Assembly: GCA_021731205.1 (NCBI GenBank)
Contig: JAKFXV010000178.1
Location: 1 to 8,038 of the forward strand
Direction: 5' to 3'
DNA length: 8,038 nt
Origin: Nocardioides sp.
GTDB lineage: Bacteria; Actinomycetota; Actinomycetes; Propionibacteriales; Nocardioidaceae
The notes below the pieces were generated by a model. It was not told the origin of the DNA. It saw nothing but the letters and a program-made list of their open reading frames with translations, and did no database searches. Positions within the stretch are counted from its first letter, which is position 1. Every line of letters starts with the position of its first letter. Shown here piece after piece: positions 1 to 6,671 of this stretch. Position numbers and translations under genes: made by a program.

Positions 1-680
1 AGACCAAGGCCCGCGAGGATCAGCTGCCGTTGATGGGCCTGCAGTCGCTCGGGTACGACGTCGCCGCGGCCGGCCTCAACCAGTGGAACGGCGTCGCGCT
101 GATCAGCCGCGTCGGGCTCGAACACATCGAGATCGGCTTCCCCGGTATGCCCGCGTGGGGCGAGCCGCCGGTCCAGGAGGCCCGCGCGATCGGCGCCACC
201 TGCGGTGGCCTCCGCATCTGGTCGCTCTACGTCCCCAACGGCCGCAAGATCGGCGACCCCCACTACCACTACAAGCTCGAATGGCTGGCGGCCCTGCGCG
301 CCAACGCCCGCACCTGGCTGGGTCAATCAACCGCCCTGCTCGGCGACTGGAACATCGCACCCACCGACGAGGACGTCTACGACATGGCGGCGTACGCCGA
401 CGACACCCACATCACGCCACCCGAGCGGGCGGCGTTCGCCGGCTTCCTCGAGGACGGGTACGCCGACCTGGCTCGCCCCCACACCCCTGGCCCGGGCTCG
501 TTCACATATTGGGACTACTACCGCCAGCGGTTCGAGCGCAACCGCGGGATGCGGATCGACTTCCTGCTCGGTTCCCCGGCCGTCGCCGAGCGCGTGACCC
601 ATGCGTTCGTCGACCGCGACGAGCGCGCCGGCACGGGCAGCTCGGATCACGCCCCGGTGATCGTCGACCTGGCCAACTGA
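1..680 (+). CDS. xth: Exodeoxyribonuclease III (AP endonuclease), 5'-truncated by window edge
   Basis: This is the C-terminal ~225 residues of an exonuclease III family enzyme, which cleaves DNA 5' to abasic sites and removes nucleotides from 3' ends in base-excision repair. The frame is open from the first bases and begins (E)TKAREDQLP, the family's ETK motif with the metal-binding Glu (its codon is cut by the window edge), so only about 30 residues should be missing. Later motifs appear in family order: WNGVALISR, YVPNGR, LLGDWNIAPTDEDVYD (catalytic Asp/Asn of GDxN), the Y-R/N-G-MRIDFLL stretch, and the terminal SSDHAPV with the catalytic Asp-His. The protein stops at TGA 678-680. No internal start is credible because the ETK motif lies upstream of every candidate. 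The next gene, rmuC, is on the same strand after a 159-bp gap, so co-transcription is possible but not shown. Confidence 0.95.
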   Translation, partial: TKAREDQLPLMGLQSLGYDVAAAGLNQWNGVALISRVGLEHIEIGFPGMPAWGEPPVQEARAIGATCGGLRIWSLYVPNGRKIGDPHYHYKLEWLAALRANARTWLGQSTALLGDWNIAPTDEDVYDMAAYADDTHITPPERAAFAGFLEDGYADLARPHTPGPGSFTYWDYYRQRFERNRGMRIDFLLGSPAVAERVTHAFVDRDERAGTGSSDHAPVIVDLAN

Positions 681-827
681 ACCGAAGCCACACACCGACT
701 CAATGTCTGAGTAGTTGGACGCTAGGCGAGCTTCGACGAGCAACAAGTCCGACATTTCTCCTGCCGGTCCATTGCTGGTCAGTGCGTGGTGGTGGGTAGC
801 TGGGACTGCAGTGTCGGTGCCGCCAGC

Positions 828-833
828 CATGAT
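828..833 (+). promoter_or_regulatory. Possible weak -10 box for leaderless rmuC
   Basis: CATGAT lies 6 nt before the ATG at 840, the same spacing as the better -10 boxes of ispH and glpX in this window. It keeps only the A at position 2 and T at position 6 of TANNNT. No Shine-Dalgarno sequence precedes the ATG. An 8-bp palindrome ACTGCAGT (805-812) sits near the -35 position; its role is unknown. Inference only. Confidence 0.3.
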
Positions 834-839
834 CGAGAC

Positions 840-1961
840 ATGGACACACCCAGCTGGCTGTTGCTGATCGGGCTGGCCATCGGCCTGCTCACCGGACTCC
901 TGTGCGGCGCCGTCGCCGGCTCCGCGTGGACCCGAGCGCGAACCGCCGGGCCCAATCTCGAACAACACAGCCTCGAGCAACACCGGATCGACCAGGCCGG
1001 GCTCTACGAGGGCCTGCACCGCCTGCACGACCAACTCCGCGACCTCGAAGCTACCCGCTCCGGGTGGCAGGGCCAGGTCCAGCAGCAGGTGCTCGACATG
1101 CGTGAGACCACCGAAGCGCTGCGTCGCGAGACGCACTCCCTGGCCAGCGCGCTCCGGCGCCCCCAGGTGCGCGGCCGCTGGGGCGAGATGCACCTGCGCC
1201 GGGCGGTCGAGCTCGCGGGCCTGGTCGACCGCTGCGACTTCACCGAGCAACTCCACCTGGCTGGGGCTGACGACGAGGCCGCGGTCCGCCCCGACCTCGT
1301 CGTCCACCTGGCCGGCGGGCGCAGCATCGTGGTCGACGCCAAGGTGCCCCTCGACGGGTTCCTCGACGCCACCAACGCCGACTCCGACGAACGCCGCACG
1401 CACCACCTGGCCCTGCATGCCGGCCAACTCCGCCGCCACATCGACGCCCTTGCGGGCAAGCGCTACTGGCGGGCCCTCGATCAGTCGCCCGAGTTCGTGG
1501 TGCTGTTCGTTCCGGCCGACTCCTTCCTCGCCGCCGCCCTCGACGCCGACACCTCCCTCCACGAGTACGCCGCCACCCGCCGCGTCGTGCTGGCCTCCCC
1601 CACCACCCTGATCGCGCTGCTCCGCACCATCGCCCAGGCCTGGACCCATCACGCCGTCGGTGAGCAGGCCGCCCAGATCCACGCCCTCGGTCGCGAACTG
1701 CACGAGCGCTTGAGCACGATGGGCCGGCACTTCGAGCAGCTGGGGCGTTCGCTCAACGCCAGCGTCGGCCACTACAACCGGGCGATGGGGTCGTGGGAGT
1801 CTCGCGTCCTGGTGTCGTCACGGCGGCTCGCGGATCTCGGCGGACTGCAGGCTGAGCTGCCGACCGCGGACCAGATCGACGCATCGGCGCGCACCATCGA
1901 CGTCGCCCGGCTGACTCCGGTCGACGACCCCGGCCCGGCGCGGCATGTCCACGGCGCGTAG
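840..1961 (+). CDS. rmuC: RmuC family DNA recombination protein
   Basis: A 373-residue RmuC homologue. In E. coli RmuC limits recombination at inverted repeats, and the family carries a nuclease-like fold; its biochemical action is poorly defined. Residues 6-28 form a single hydrophobic N-terminal segment (LLLIGLAIGLLTGLLCGAVAG) that should anchor it in the membrane, followed by a Gln/Glu/Leu-rich coiled-coil region at about 40-106. The RmuC domain starts near RGRWGEMHLRRAVELAGL (111-128). RPDLVVHLAGGRSIVVDAKVP (150-170) resembles a PD-(D/E)xK nuclease core with D152, D166 and K168. SPEFVVLFVPADSFLAAAL and the LASPTTLIALLRTIAQAW segment are further family signatures. It is shorter than E. coli RmuC, mostly through a shorter coil. 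I chose ATG 840 because the membrane segment follows at once; an in-frame GTG at 786 would add 18 polar residues. The 3' end overlaps the alternative start (1945) of the next gene. Confidence 0.93.
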   Translation: MDTPSWLLLIGLAIGLLTGLLCGAVAGSAWTRARTAGPNLEQHSLEQHRIDQAGLYEGLHRLHDQLRDLEATRSGWQGQVQQQVLDMRETTEALRRETHSLASALRRPQVRGRWGEMHLRRAVELAGLVDRCDFTEQLHLAGADDEAAVRPDLVVHLAGGRSIVVDAKVPLDGFLDATNADSDERRTHHLALHAGQLRRHIDALAGKRYWRALDQSPEFVVLFVPADSFLAAALDADTSLHEYAATRRVVLASPTTLIALLRTIAQAWTHHAVGEQAAQIHALGRELHERLSTMGRHFEQLGRSLNASVGHYNRAMGSWESRVLVSSRRLADLGGLQAELPTADQIDASARTIDVARLTPVDDPGPARHVHGA

Positions 1962-1970
1962 CCCGCGCCG

Positions 1971-1976
1971 TAGCGT
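1971..1976 (+). promoter_or_regulatory. Predicted -10 box for leaderless DUF6542-type gene
   Basis: TAGCGT is followed by 7 nt and then GTG at 1984. The arrangement matches that of xseA (TAGGCT, 7 nt, GTG). It lies just after the rmuC stop codon. If used, the mRNA would begin at or near the start codon. No convincing -35 element is visible. Confidence 0.45.
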
Positions 1977-1983
1977 GCTGGCT

Positions 1984-2445
1984 GTGAGCCGAGCGGTGCG
2001 CGGCGACCTCGCGCCGGTCTCGCCGCACCCGACAGCGGCGGCCCCGCCCACGATCTGGACGCGTGGGCGCGAGCCCGCGCACGCGTTGGCAGCCCTGGCT
2101 TTCGCCATGACCTTGAGCCTGGTGGTGATCGACTTCGCGCTCAACGACTCGGTCGGCAGGCTCTTCGACATCGGCTTCGCGGCCCTGTGCGTCGGACTGG
2201 GAGTCCTGGTGCGCCCCGGCGACTTCATCGTCGTCGGCGCTCTCCCCCCGGCAGCCCTGGGGGCCGTGTTCGCCCTGCTCGGGCTGACCTCTCCCGGGAT
2301 GGTGGCGCACCCCGACGACGGGATGATGCAGTCGATGGTGTCAGGGATCTCCCACCACAGCCTCGCCCTGCTCCTCGGGTACGCAGGTTGTCTCGGAGTG
2401 CTGTCCTATCGATACCGCTTGCTGACGCGAGCGTCGGCGCACTAG
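1984..2445 (+). CDS. Small four-helix membrane protein, DUF6542-like
   Basis: A 153-residue integral membrane protein of unknown function. It has a polar, Pro/Ala-rich N-terminus (1-33), then four hydrophobic segments at about 34-52, 60-77, 81-101 and 125-141, and a short basic tail (YRYRLLTRASAH). Its topology, size and place beside ispH fit the actinobacterial DUF6542 family; this is recognition from layout, not a profile search. I chose GTG 1984 because a TAGCGT box lies 7 nt upstream, just as at xseA. An ATG at 1945 would give 166 residues with 13 extra basic residues and a 17-bp overlap with rmuC; neither start has a clear ribosome-binding site. The 3' end overlaps the convergent yciO gene by 4 bp: both TAG stops share the palindrome CTAG at 2442-2445. 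No enzyme motif is visible. Confidence 0.8.
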   Translation: MSRAVRGDLAPVSPHPTAAAPPTIWTRGREPAHALAALAFAMTLSLVVIDFALNDSVGRLFDIGFAALCVGLGVLVRPGDFIVVGALPPAALGAVFALLGLTSPGMVAHPDDGMMQSMVSGISHHSLALLLGYAGCLGVLSYRYRLLTRASAH

Positions 2446-3077
2446 CCCCGCAGCAGGTCGACGACTCGACTTGCGTCACCGGCGCCTTGCCGCACGACGA
2501 CGGGCTCGCCGTCGGACCAGTCGACGACCGTGGTCGGTTGCGAGGGGGTCTCCCCGGAGTCGATCACGATGTCCACCGCGTGATCGAGCTCCTCTTTCAC
2601 GTCCCATCCGTTGGTGCGCGGTTCGGACTCCCCGGGCAGGATCAGCGAGCTCGTCAGCAGCGGCTCATCCAGCGCGTGGAGCAGAGTCTGCACCAACGCA
2701 TGGTCGGGAATCCGCACACCGACCGTCCGCTTCTTCGGGTGCATCAGTCGACGCGGCACCTCTCGGGTGGCCGGGAGAATGAACGTGAACGGCCCCGGAG
2801 TCATCGCCTTGATCGCCCGGAACGCCGCCTTGTCCACATGAACCAACTGCCCCAGCTGCGCGAAGTCGCGACACATCAGGGTCAGGTGGTGCCGCTCGTC
2901 GAGGTCGCGGATAGCGAGGATGCGCTCGCGCCCGTCCCGGTTGTCCAACCGGCTGCCCAGCGCGTAGCCCGAGTCGGTCGGGTAGGCAATCAACGCGTCA
3001 TCGCGAAGCGCCGCAACGACGTGGTCGATCAGTCGGGGCTGCGGGTTGTCGGGGTGGATATCGAGATAGGTCGCCAT
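2442..3077 (-). CDS. yciO: YciO, Sua5/YrdC-family protein (TsaC paralogue)
   Basis: A 211-residue protein that closely resembles E. coli YciO over its whole length: DIHPDNPQPRLI (6-17), YPTDSGYALG (32-41), LTLMCRDF (65-72), TPGPFTFIL (93-101), REVPRRL (105-111), RTVGVRIPDH (117-126), LLTSSLILPG (140-149), QPTTVVDWSDGEPVVVRQGAGD near the C-terminus. The Sua5/YrdC fold binds RNA and nucleotide; canonical TsaC/Sua5 makes threonylcarbamoyl-AMP for t6A on ANN-decoding tRNAs. The YciO branch is a separate paralogue whose physiological role is unsettled, so the t6A label should be used with care. ATG 3077 aligns with the E. coli start; a GTG one codon upstream (3080) is the alternative. It follows ispH by 16 nt and is probably translated from the ispH transcript. 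No strong ribosome-binding site is visible. Confidence 0.92.
   Translation of the reverse strand: MATYLDIHPDNPQPRLIDHVVAALRDDALIAYPTDSGYALGSRLDNRDGRERILAIRDLDERHHLTLMCRDFAQLGQLVHVDKAAFRAIKAMTPGPFTFILPATREVPRRLMHPKKRTVGVRIPDHALVQTLLHALDEPLLTSSLILPGESEPRTNGWDVKEELDHAVDIVIDSGETPSQPTTVVDWSDGEPVVVRQGAGDASRVVDLLRG
2453..2474 (+). terminator. Candidate hairpin terminator of rmuC/DUF6542 transcript, inside yciO
   Basis: Arms GCAGGTCGA (2453-2461) and TCGACTTGC (2466-2474) can form a 9-bp stem with one G-U pair and a CGAC loop in the plus-strand RNA, starting 7 nt after the plus-strand stop. No U-tract follows. It lies within the last codons of the opposing yciO gene, and in the minus-strand RNA the G-U pair becomes a C-A mismatch, so it favours the plus-strand transcript. 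Confidence 0.35.
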
Positions 3078-3093
3078 CACCGGATCCGCTTGG

Positions 3094-4107
3094 CTAGCGC
3101 TCCTGGGCGAGTCGCAGGTCTTTGCGGAGCTCGGGCGGGAGCGCGAAGATCAGCGACTCCTCGGCGCTGTGCACCGCCCTGGCATCGGGATAGCCCCGGT
3201 CGGCGAGGAAGGCCAGCACGCCCTGCACGAGTTCCTCGGGCACCGAGGCACCCGATGTCACGCTGACGGTGCGCACGCCGTCGAGCCAGGCCGGGTCGAT
3301 CTCGGACTCGTCATCGACCCGATGGGCGGCGCGCGCGCCAGCCTCGAGGGCGACCTCGACCAGCCGCACGGAGTTGGAGGAGTTGCCGGACCCGACGACG
3401 ATCACCAGATCGGACTGTCCCGCGATCTCCTTGACCGCAAGCTGCCGGTTCTGGGTGGCGTAGCAGATGTCGTCGCTGGGCGGATCGAGCAACAGCGGGA
3501 ACCGCTCCCGGATGGCGGCCACCGTCTCGAGGGTCTCGTCCACCGACAGCGTCGTCTGGGACAGCCACGCCACCTTGGCGGGATCGCGCACCACGATCCC
3601 AGCAACATCGGCTGGGCTCTGGACCAACTGAATGTGCTCCGGCGCCTCCCCCGAGGTGCCCTCGACCTCTTCGTGTCCGGCATGCCCGATCAGCAAGATG
3701 TCGTAGTCGTCCGCAGCGAACCGCTTCGCCTCGTGATGCACCTTCGTCACCAGCGGGCAGGTCGCGTCGATCGTCTTCAGCGACCGGTCCTCGGCCTGCC
3801 GATGCACCTCGGGCGACACCCCGTGCGCCGAGAACACCACCGTCGCGCCCGGTGGCACCTCGTCGAGCTCCTCCACGAAGATCGCGCCGCGGGACTCGAG
3901 GTTGGCGACGACGTGCAGGTTGTGCACGATCTGCTTGCGGACATAGACGGGCGCGCCGTACAGATCCAGTGCCTTCTCGACCGTGATCACGGCCCGATCG
4001 ACTCCGGCGCAGTAGCCCCGCGGAGCCGCGAGCAGCACCTGACGTGCGCCCTCGTCGGTGGGCAGCACGGTGGGCGCACTGAGGTCGATCAGATCGCCTG
4101 GGCTCAT
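3094..4107 (-). CDS. ispH: 4-hydroxy-3-methylbut-2-enyl diphosphate reductase (IspH/LytB)
   Basis: IspH (337 residues) is the last enzyme of the MEP pathway. It reductively dehydroxylates HMBPP to isopentenyl and dimethylallyl diphosphate with a 4Fe-4S cluster in the cytosol. All key residues are present: cluster cysteines C33 (APRGYCAGV), C117 (DATCPLV) and C215 ([11 protein letters not shown]); substrate histidines H62 (IVHN), H95 (SAHG) and H145 with the proton-relay E147 in [11 protein letters not shown]; and the GSGNSSNS motif. About 20 extra residues precede the conserved [10 protein letters not shown] start. ATG 4107 was chosen because a TAGACT box sits 6 nt upstream, which indicates a leaderless transcript. 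It is divergent from xseA across 43 bp and is followed 16 nt later by yciO. The C-terminal tail ([12 protein letters not shown]) is polar. The presence of ispH implies isoprenoids come from the MEP route here. Confidence 0.98.
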   Translation of the reverse strand: MSPGDLIDLSAPTVLPTDEGARQVLLAAPRGYCAGVDRAVITVEKALDLYGAPVYVRKQIVHNLHVVANLESRGAIFVEELDEVPPGATVVFSAHGVSPEVHRQAEDRSLKTIDATCPLVTKVHHEAKRFAADDYDILLIGHAGHEEVEGTSGEAPEHIQLVQSPADVAGIVVRDPAKVAWLSQTTLSVDETLETVAAIRERFPLLLDPPSDDICYATQNRQLAVKEIAGQSDLVIVVGSGNSSNSVRLVEVALEAGARAAHRVDDESEIDPAWLDGVRTVSVTSGASVPEELVQGVLAFLADRGYPDARAVHSAEESLIFALPPELRKDLRLAQER

Positions 4108-4113
4108 GGGCGG

Positions 4114-4119
4114 AGTCTA
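4114..4119 (-). promoter_or_regulatory. Predicted ispH -10 box (leaderless)
   Basis: On the minus strand TAGACT is followed by CCGCCC and then the ispH ATG, so transcription would start at the start codon itself. There is no Shine-Dalgarno sequence. The expected -35 position (17-bp spacer, 4137-4142) falls on the xseA -10 box rather than on a TTGACA-like hexamer. Confidence 0.6.
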
Positions 4120-4137
4120 CCGGGGCTCGGATGCGCC

Positions 4138-4143
4138 TAGGCT
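4138..4143 (+). promoter_or_regulatory. Predicted xseA -10 box (leaderless)
   Basis: TAGGCT is followed by 7 nt (CGCCGTC) and then the xseA GTG at 4151. The box overlaps the palindrome CCTAGG (4136-4141). The expected -35 position (about 4115-4120) coincides with the ispH -10 box on the other strand, so the two polymerases could not be bound at once. Confidence 0.58.
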
Positions 4144-4150
4144 CGCCGTC

Positions 4151-5392
4151 GTGGCCCTCGAAACCTCTCCGTCGAGCCCGGCCCCGGTGCGCCAGATCGC
4201 CAACGCGATCGCCGGATGGATCGAGCGACTCGGCGCGGTCTGGGTCGAGGGCCAGGTCGCCCAGGTGAACCGACGCCCCGGGGTGAACACCGTGTTCCTG
4301 ACGCTGCGAGACACCGTCGCCGACGTGTCGGTGCAGGTGACCTGCCCCCGCAGCCTGTACGACGGCCTCAACCCGCCGCTGGTCGAAGGCGCCAGCGTGG
4401 TCATCCACGCCAAGCCGGTCTATTACGCCAACCGGGGCACCCTTTCACTGTCCGCGCGCGAGATCCGGATGGTCGGGATCGGCGAGCTGCTGGCCCAGCT
4501 CGAGCGGCGACGCCAGCTCCTGGCAGCCGAAGGCCTGTTCGCTCCGGAGCTCAAGCGCCCGCTCCCCTTCCTGCCCGCCAGCATCGGACTCGTCACCGCG
4601 CCCGGGTCCGCGGCCGAACGCGACGTCGTGGAGCACACCTTGCGCCGCTGGCCCGCGGCGCTGTTCACCACGGCGTACGCCGCCATGCAGGGCGCCCGAT
4701 CCGCGCTCGAGGTCATCGAGGCCGTGCGCCGGCTCGACGCGGACCCGGGCGTGGAGGTGATCGTGATCGCGCGCGGTGGTGGGGCGGTCGAGGATCTGTT
4801 GCCGTTCTCCGACGAGGCCCTGTTGCGCGCCGTGCACCAGGCGCGGACCCCGGTCGTCTCCGCCATCGGACATGAGCCGGACAGCCCGCTGCTCGACCTG
4901 GTGGCAGACGTCCGGGCCTCGACGCCCACCGATGCAGCCAAGCTGATCGTGCCCGACGTCGCCCGCGAGCTGGCGCAGGTGAACGCGACCCGTGAGCGGC
5001 TCCGGACCCTGCTCGAGGCCTGGCTGCGACGTGAGGCAACGTTGGTGACGTCCCTGCGATCGCGTCCGGTGCTAGCCGATCCTCGCGCCACCCTGACCGC
5101 TCGCGCAGAGGAGCTCGATGGGCTGCGGAGCCGCGCCCGACGCTCGATCCGGCACAGCCTGGACCGCGCCCACGACGACCTCGGACACCAGCGCGCCCGG
5201 GTGCGGGCGTTGGGTCCGCTGGCCACCCTGCAGCGTGGGTACGCCGTCCTCCTCGACGGCGACGGGCATCTGGTCACCTCGGCTGCGCAGCTCGCTCCCG
5301 GTGATGCGGTGACGGCCCGGGTGAGCGATGGCCGAGTCCACGCAGTCACCACCACAACAGAACTGGAGGAGGTCGAGATGGCCGATGGCTAA
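4151..5392 (+). CDS. xseA: Exodeoxyribonuclease VII large subunit
   Basis: The catalytic large subunit (413 residues) of exonuclease VII, which degrades single-stranded DNA from both ends to short oligonucleotides in repair, in complex with several XseB copies. Residues 10-105 are the OB-fold DNA-binding domain ([28 protein letters not shown]). The catalytic domain follows with [19 protein letters not shown] (142-160), [15 protein letters not shown] (208-222) and [30 protein letters not shown] (234-263). D158, R208, H241 and D244 match the conserved active-site set of the family. The helical region from about 270 is followed by the C-terminal GYAVL segment. An upstream in-frame GTG (4058) would overlap ispH, so I start at GTG 4151, where [17 protein letters not shown] gives the usual actinobacterial N-terminus behind a TAGGCT box. 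The end overlaps xseB by 8 bp. Confidence 0.97.
   Translation: MALETSPSSPAPVRQIANAIAGWIERLGAVWVEGQVAQVNRRPGVNTVFLTLRDTVADVSVQVTCPRSLYDGLNPPLVEGASVVIHAKPVYYANRGTLSLSAREIRMVGIGELLAQLERRRQLLAAEGLFAPELKRPLPFLPASIGLVTAPGSAAERDVVEHTLRRWPAALFTTAYAAMQGARSALEVIEAVRRLDADPGVEVIVIARGGGAVEDLLPFSDEALLRAVHQARTPVVSAIGHEPDSPLLDLVADVRASTPTDAAKLIVPDVARELAQVNATRERLRTLLEAWLRREATLVTSLRSRPVLADPRATLTARAEELDGLRSRARRSIRHSLDRAHDDLGHQRARVRALGPLATLQRGYAVLLDGDGHLVTSAAQLAPGDAVTARVSDGRVHAVTTTTELEEVEMADG
5365..5373 (+). promoter_or_regulatory. Strong Shine-Dalgarno sequence for xseB within xseA
   Basis: GGAGGAGGT, 11 nt before the xseB ATG at 5385, is the only strong ribosome-binding site recognised in the window. It lies in the Glu-rich last codons of xseA ([10 protein letters not shown]). 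It supports ATG 5385 over upstream in-frame starts and allows independent re-initiation, fitting the excess of XseB needed in the holoenzyme. Confidence 0.75.
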
Positions 5393-5600
5393 GGAATCCG
5401 AGTTGAGCTACGAGGCGGCACGAGAGGAGCTCGTCGACGTCGTACGACGCCTCGAGGCCGGCGGCACGACCCTGGACGAGTCGCTGGCCCTGTGGGAACG
5501 CGGCGAGGCGCTGGCCACGCTGTGCGAGGCACGTCTCGACGGCGCTCGCAAGCGGCTCGACGCGGTGATCAACGATCCTGCGGACCAGCCGGAGGAGTGA
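5385..5600 (+). CDS. xseB: Exodeoxyribonuclease VII small subunit
   Basis: The 71-residue small subunit of exonuclease VII. XseB is a short helical-hairpin protein that binds the XseA helical region in several copies and is needed for holoenzyme activity. The family signature is complete: [55 protein letters not shown] (7-61), followed by a short acidic tail [12 protein letters not shown] 5385 is chosen because it gives the standard [12 protein letters not shown] start, has a strong Shine-Dalgarno sequence, and overlaps the xseA stop by 8 bp, the usual translationally coupled arrangement. An in-frame start at 5328 would add 19 residues read out of phase through the xseA end and has no support. 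A hairpin lies 7 nt past the stop. Confidence 0.96.
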   Translation: MAKESELSYEAAREELVDVVRRLEAGGTTLDESLALWERGEALATLCEARLDGARKRLDAVINDPADQPEE

Positions 5601-5606
5601 GTGGAC

Positions 5607-5629
5607 TCGGAGCGCGTTTCGGGCTCCGA
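5607..5629 (+). terminator. Candidate hairpin terminator after xseB
   Basis: TCGGAGC (5607-5613) and GCTCCGA (5623-5629) form a perfect 7-bp GC-rich stem with a 9-nt loop, 6 nt past the xseB stop. There is no U-tract. It lies upstream of the predicted glpX -10 box, so it may separate the xseAB transcript from glpX. Confidence 0.4.
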
Positions 5630-5645
5630 CAGCGCCCGTGACCGC

Positions 5646-5651
5646 TACCAT
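5646..5651 (+). promoter_or_regulatory. Predicted glpX -10 box (leaderless)
   Basis: TACCAT is followed by six C residues and then the glpX ATG at 5658, the same 6-nt spacing as ispH. No Shine-Dalgarno sequence exists in this spacer. No good -35 hexamer is seen 16-18 nt upstream. Confidence 0.6.
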
Positions 5652-5657
5652 CCCCCC

Positions 5658-6668
5658 ATGGTCGAGCCCACACCCATCGAGCCACCGGACCGCAACCTCG
5701 CGCTCGAACTGGTGCGCGTCACCGAGGCCGCCGCGATGGCCGCGGGGCGTTGGGTCGGGCGCGGCGACAAGAACGAGGCCGACGAGATGGCCGTCAACGC
5801 CATGCGGGTGCTGATCTCGGCGGTCAGCATGGCCGGGGTCGTCGTGATCGGCGAAGGCGAGAAGGACAACGCGCCGATGCTGTTCAACGGCGAGCTCGTG
5901 GGGGACGGCACCGGCCCGGAGATGGATGTCGCGGTCGATCCCATCGATGGCACGACGCTGACCGCCAAGGGCATGGCCAACGCGATCTCGGTGCTGGCCG
6001 TCGCACCACGCGGTGCGATGTTCGATCCGTCGGCGGTGTTCTACATGGAGAAGCTCGCGACCGGACCAGAGGCCGCAGACGTGGTCGACATCCGGCTGCC
6101 CGTCTCGGAGAACATCCGACTGGTCGCCAAGGCCAAGGGGTCCAGCCCCGAGGACGTCACCGTCGTACTCCTCGATCGGCCGCGGCACGCCGGCCTGGTC
6201 GAGGAGATCCGGGCGACCGGCGCGCGGATCAAGTACATCCTCGATGGTGACGTTGCTGGCGCGATCATGGCGGCGCGGCCCGACACCGGCGTCGACCTAC
6301 TGCTCGGCACGGGCGGCACTCCGGAGGGCATCATCGCCGCCTGCGCAATGAAGTGCATCGACGGCGTGATCCAGGGGCGGCTCGCCCCCAAGGACGACGA
6401 CGAGCGCCAGAAGGCGATCGACGCCGGTCACAACCTCGATCCCGACCACATCCTCACCACCCACGACCTCGTCACCAGCGAGGACTGCTTCTTCGTCGCC
6501 ACCGGCATCACCGATGGCGAGCTCATGCGCGGTGTGCGCTACCGCGGCGGCGGCGCGACCACCCACTCACTGGTCATGCGCGGCCGCAGCGGCACGCTGC
6601 GCTCGATCGAATCCGAGCACCGGTTCCACAAACTCGGCTCCTACGCCGCCATCGACTTCAAGCGCTGA
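5658..6668 (+). CDS. glpX: Class II fructose-1,6-bisphosphatase (GlpX)
   Basis: GlpX (336 residues) hydrolyses fructose-1,6-bisphosphate to fructose-6-phosphate, the committed phosphatase of gluconeogenesis, and is the usual FBPase of actinobacteria. Metal and active-site residues are visible: D37 in [10 protein letters not shown]66 in [14 protein letters not shown]94 and D97 in the lithium-sensitive phosphatase motif VDPIDGTT (93-100), and E223 in [21 protein letters not shown] (193-203) is a further signature, and the length is typical. ATG 5658 is preferred to the in-frame GTG at 5601 because the family starts just before [14 protein letters not shown] and a TACCAT box lies 6 nt upstream. 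The stop is 3 nt before the next gene, an alpha/beta hydrolase, so the two are likely co-transcribed. Confidence 0.98.
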   Translation: MVEPTPIEPPDRNLALELVRVTEAAAMAAGRWVGRGDKNEADEMAVNAMRVLISAVSMAGVVVIGEGEKDNAPMLFNGELVGDGTGPEMDVAVDPIDGTTLTAKGMANAISVLAVAPRGAMFDPSAVFYMEKLATGPEAADVVDIRLPVSENIRLVAKAKGSSPEDVTVVLLDRPRHAGLVEEIRATGARIKYILDGDVAGAIMAARPDTGVDLLLGTGGTPEGIIAACAMKCIDGVIQGRLAPKDDDERQKAIDAGHNLDPDHILTTHDLVTSEDCFFVATGITDGELMRGVRYRGGGATTHSLVMRGRSGTLRSIESEHRFHKLGSYAAIDFKR

Positions 6669-6671
6669 GCG

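Noticed and set aside
698..712. ACTCA-N5-TGAGT hairpin after xth
   Set aside because: A 5-bp A/T-containing stem without a U-tract is too weak to call a terminator, although its place 17 nt past the stop is suggestive.
681..839. Possible small gene or RNA in the xth-rmuC gap
   Set aside because: Plus-strand frames here are short with no start/ribosome-site pairing, and no conserved RNA structure is recognisable.
327..1772. 481-codon open frame on the minus strand across xth and rmuC
   Set aside because: It opposes two clearly recognised genes, has low-complexity Gly/Val/Glu/Ala composition and no domain motif. Long antisense frames are expected in high-GC DNA.
2187..3266. 359-codon plus-strand frame across the DUF6542-type gene, yciO and ispH ends
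   Set aside because: It is Arg/Pro-rich without motifs and lies antisense to yciO and ispH, which carry full family signatures.
3169..4140. 323-codon plus-strand frame opposite ispH
   Set aside because: It is the antisense mirror of ispH, whose three cysteine motifs prove the coding strand.
4058..4150. Upstream GTG extension of xseA by 31 codons
   Set aside because: It would overlap the ispH start and cross both predicted promoters, and the added residues have no family counterpart.
5601..5657. Upstream GTG extension of glpX by 19 codons
   Set aside because: It would read through the xseB hairpin and the TACCAT box; GlpX proteins normally begin shortly before [13 protein letters not shown].
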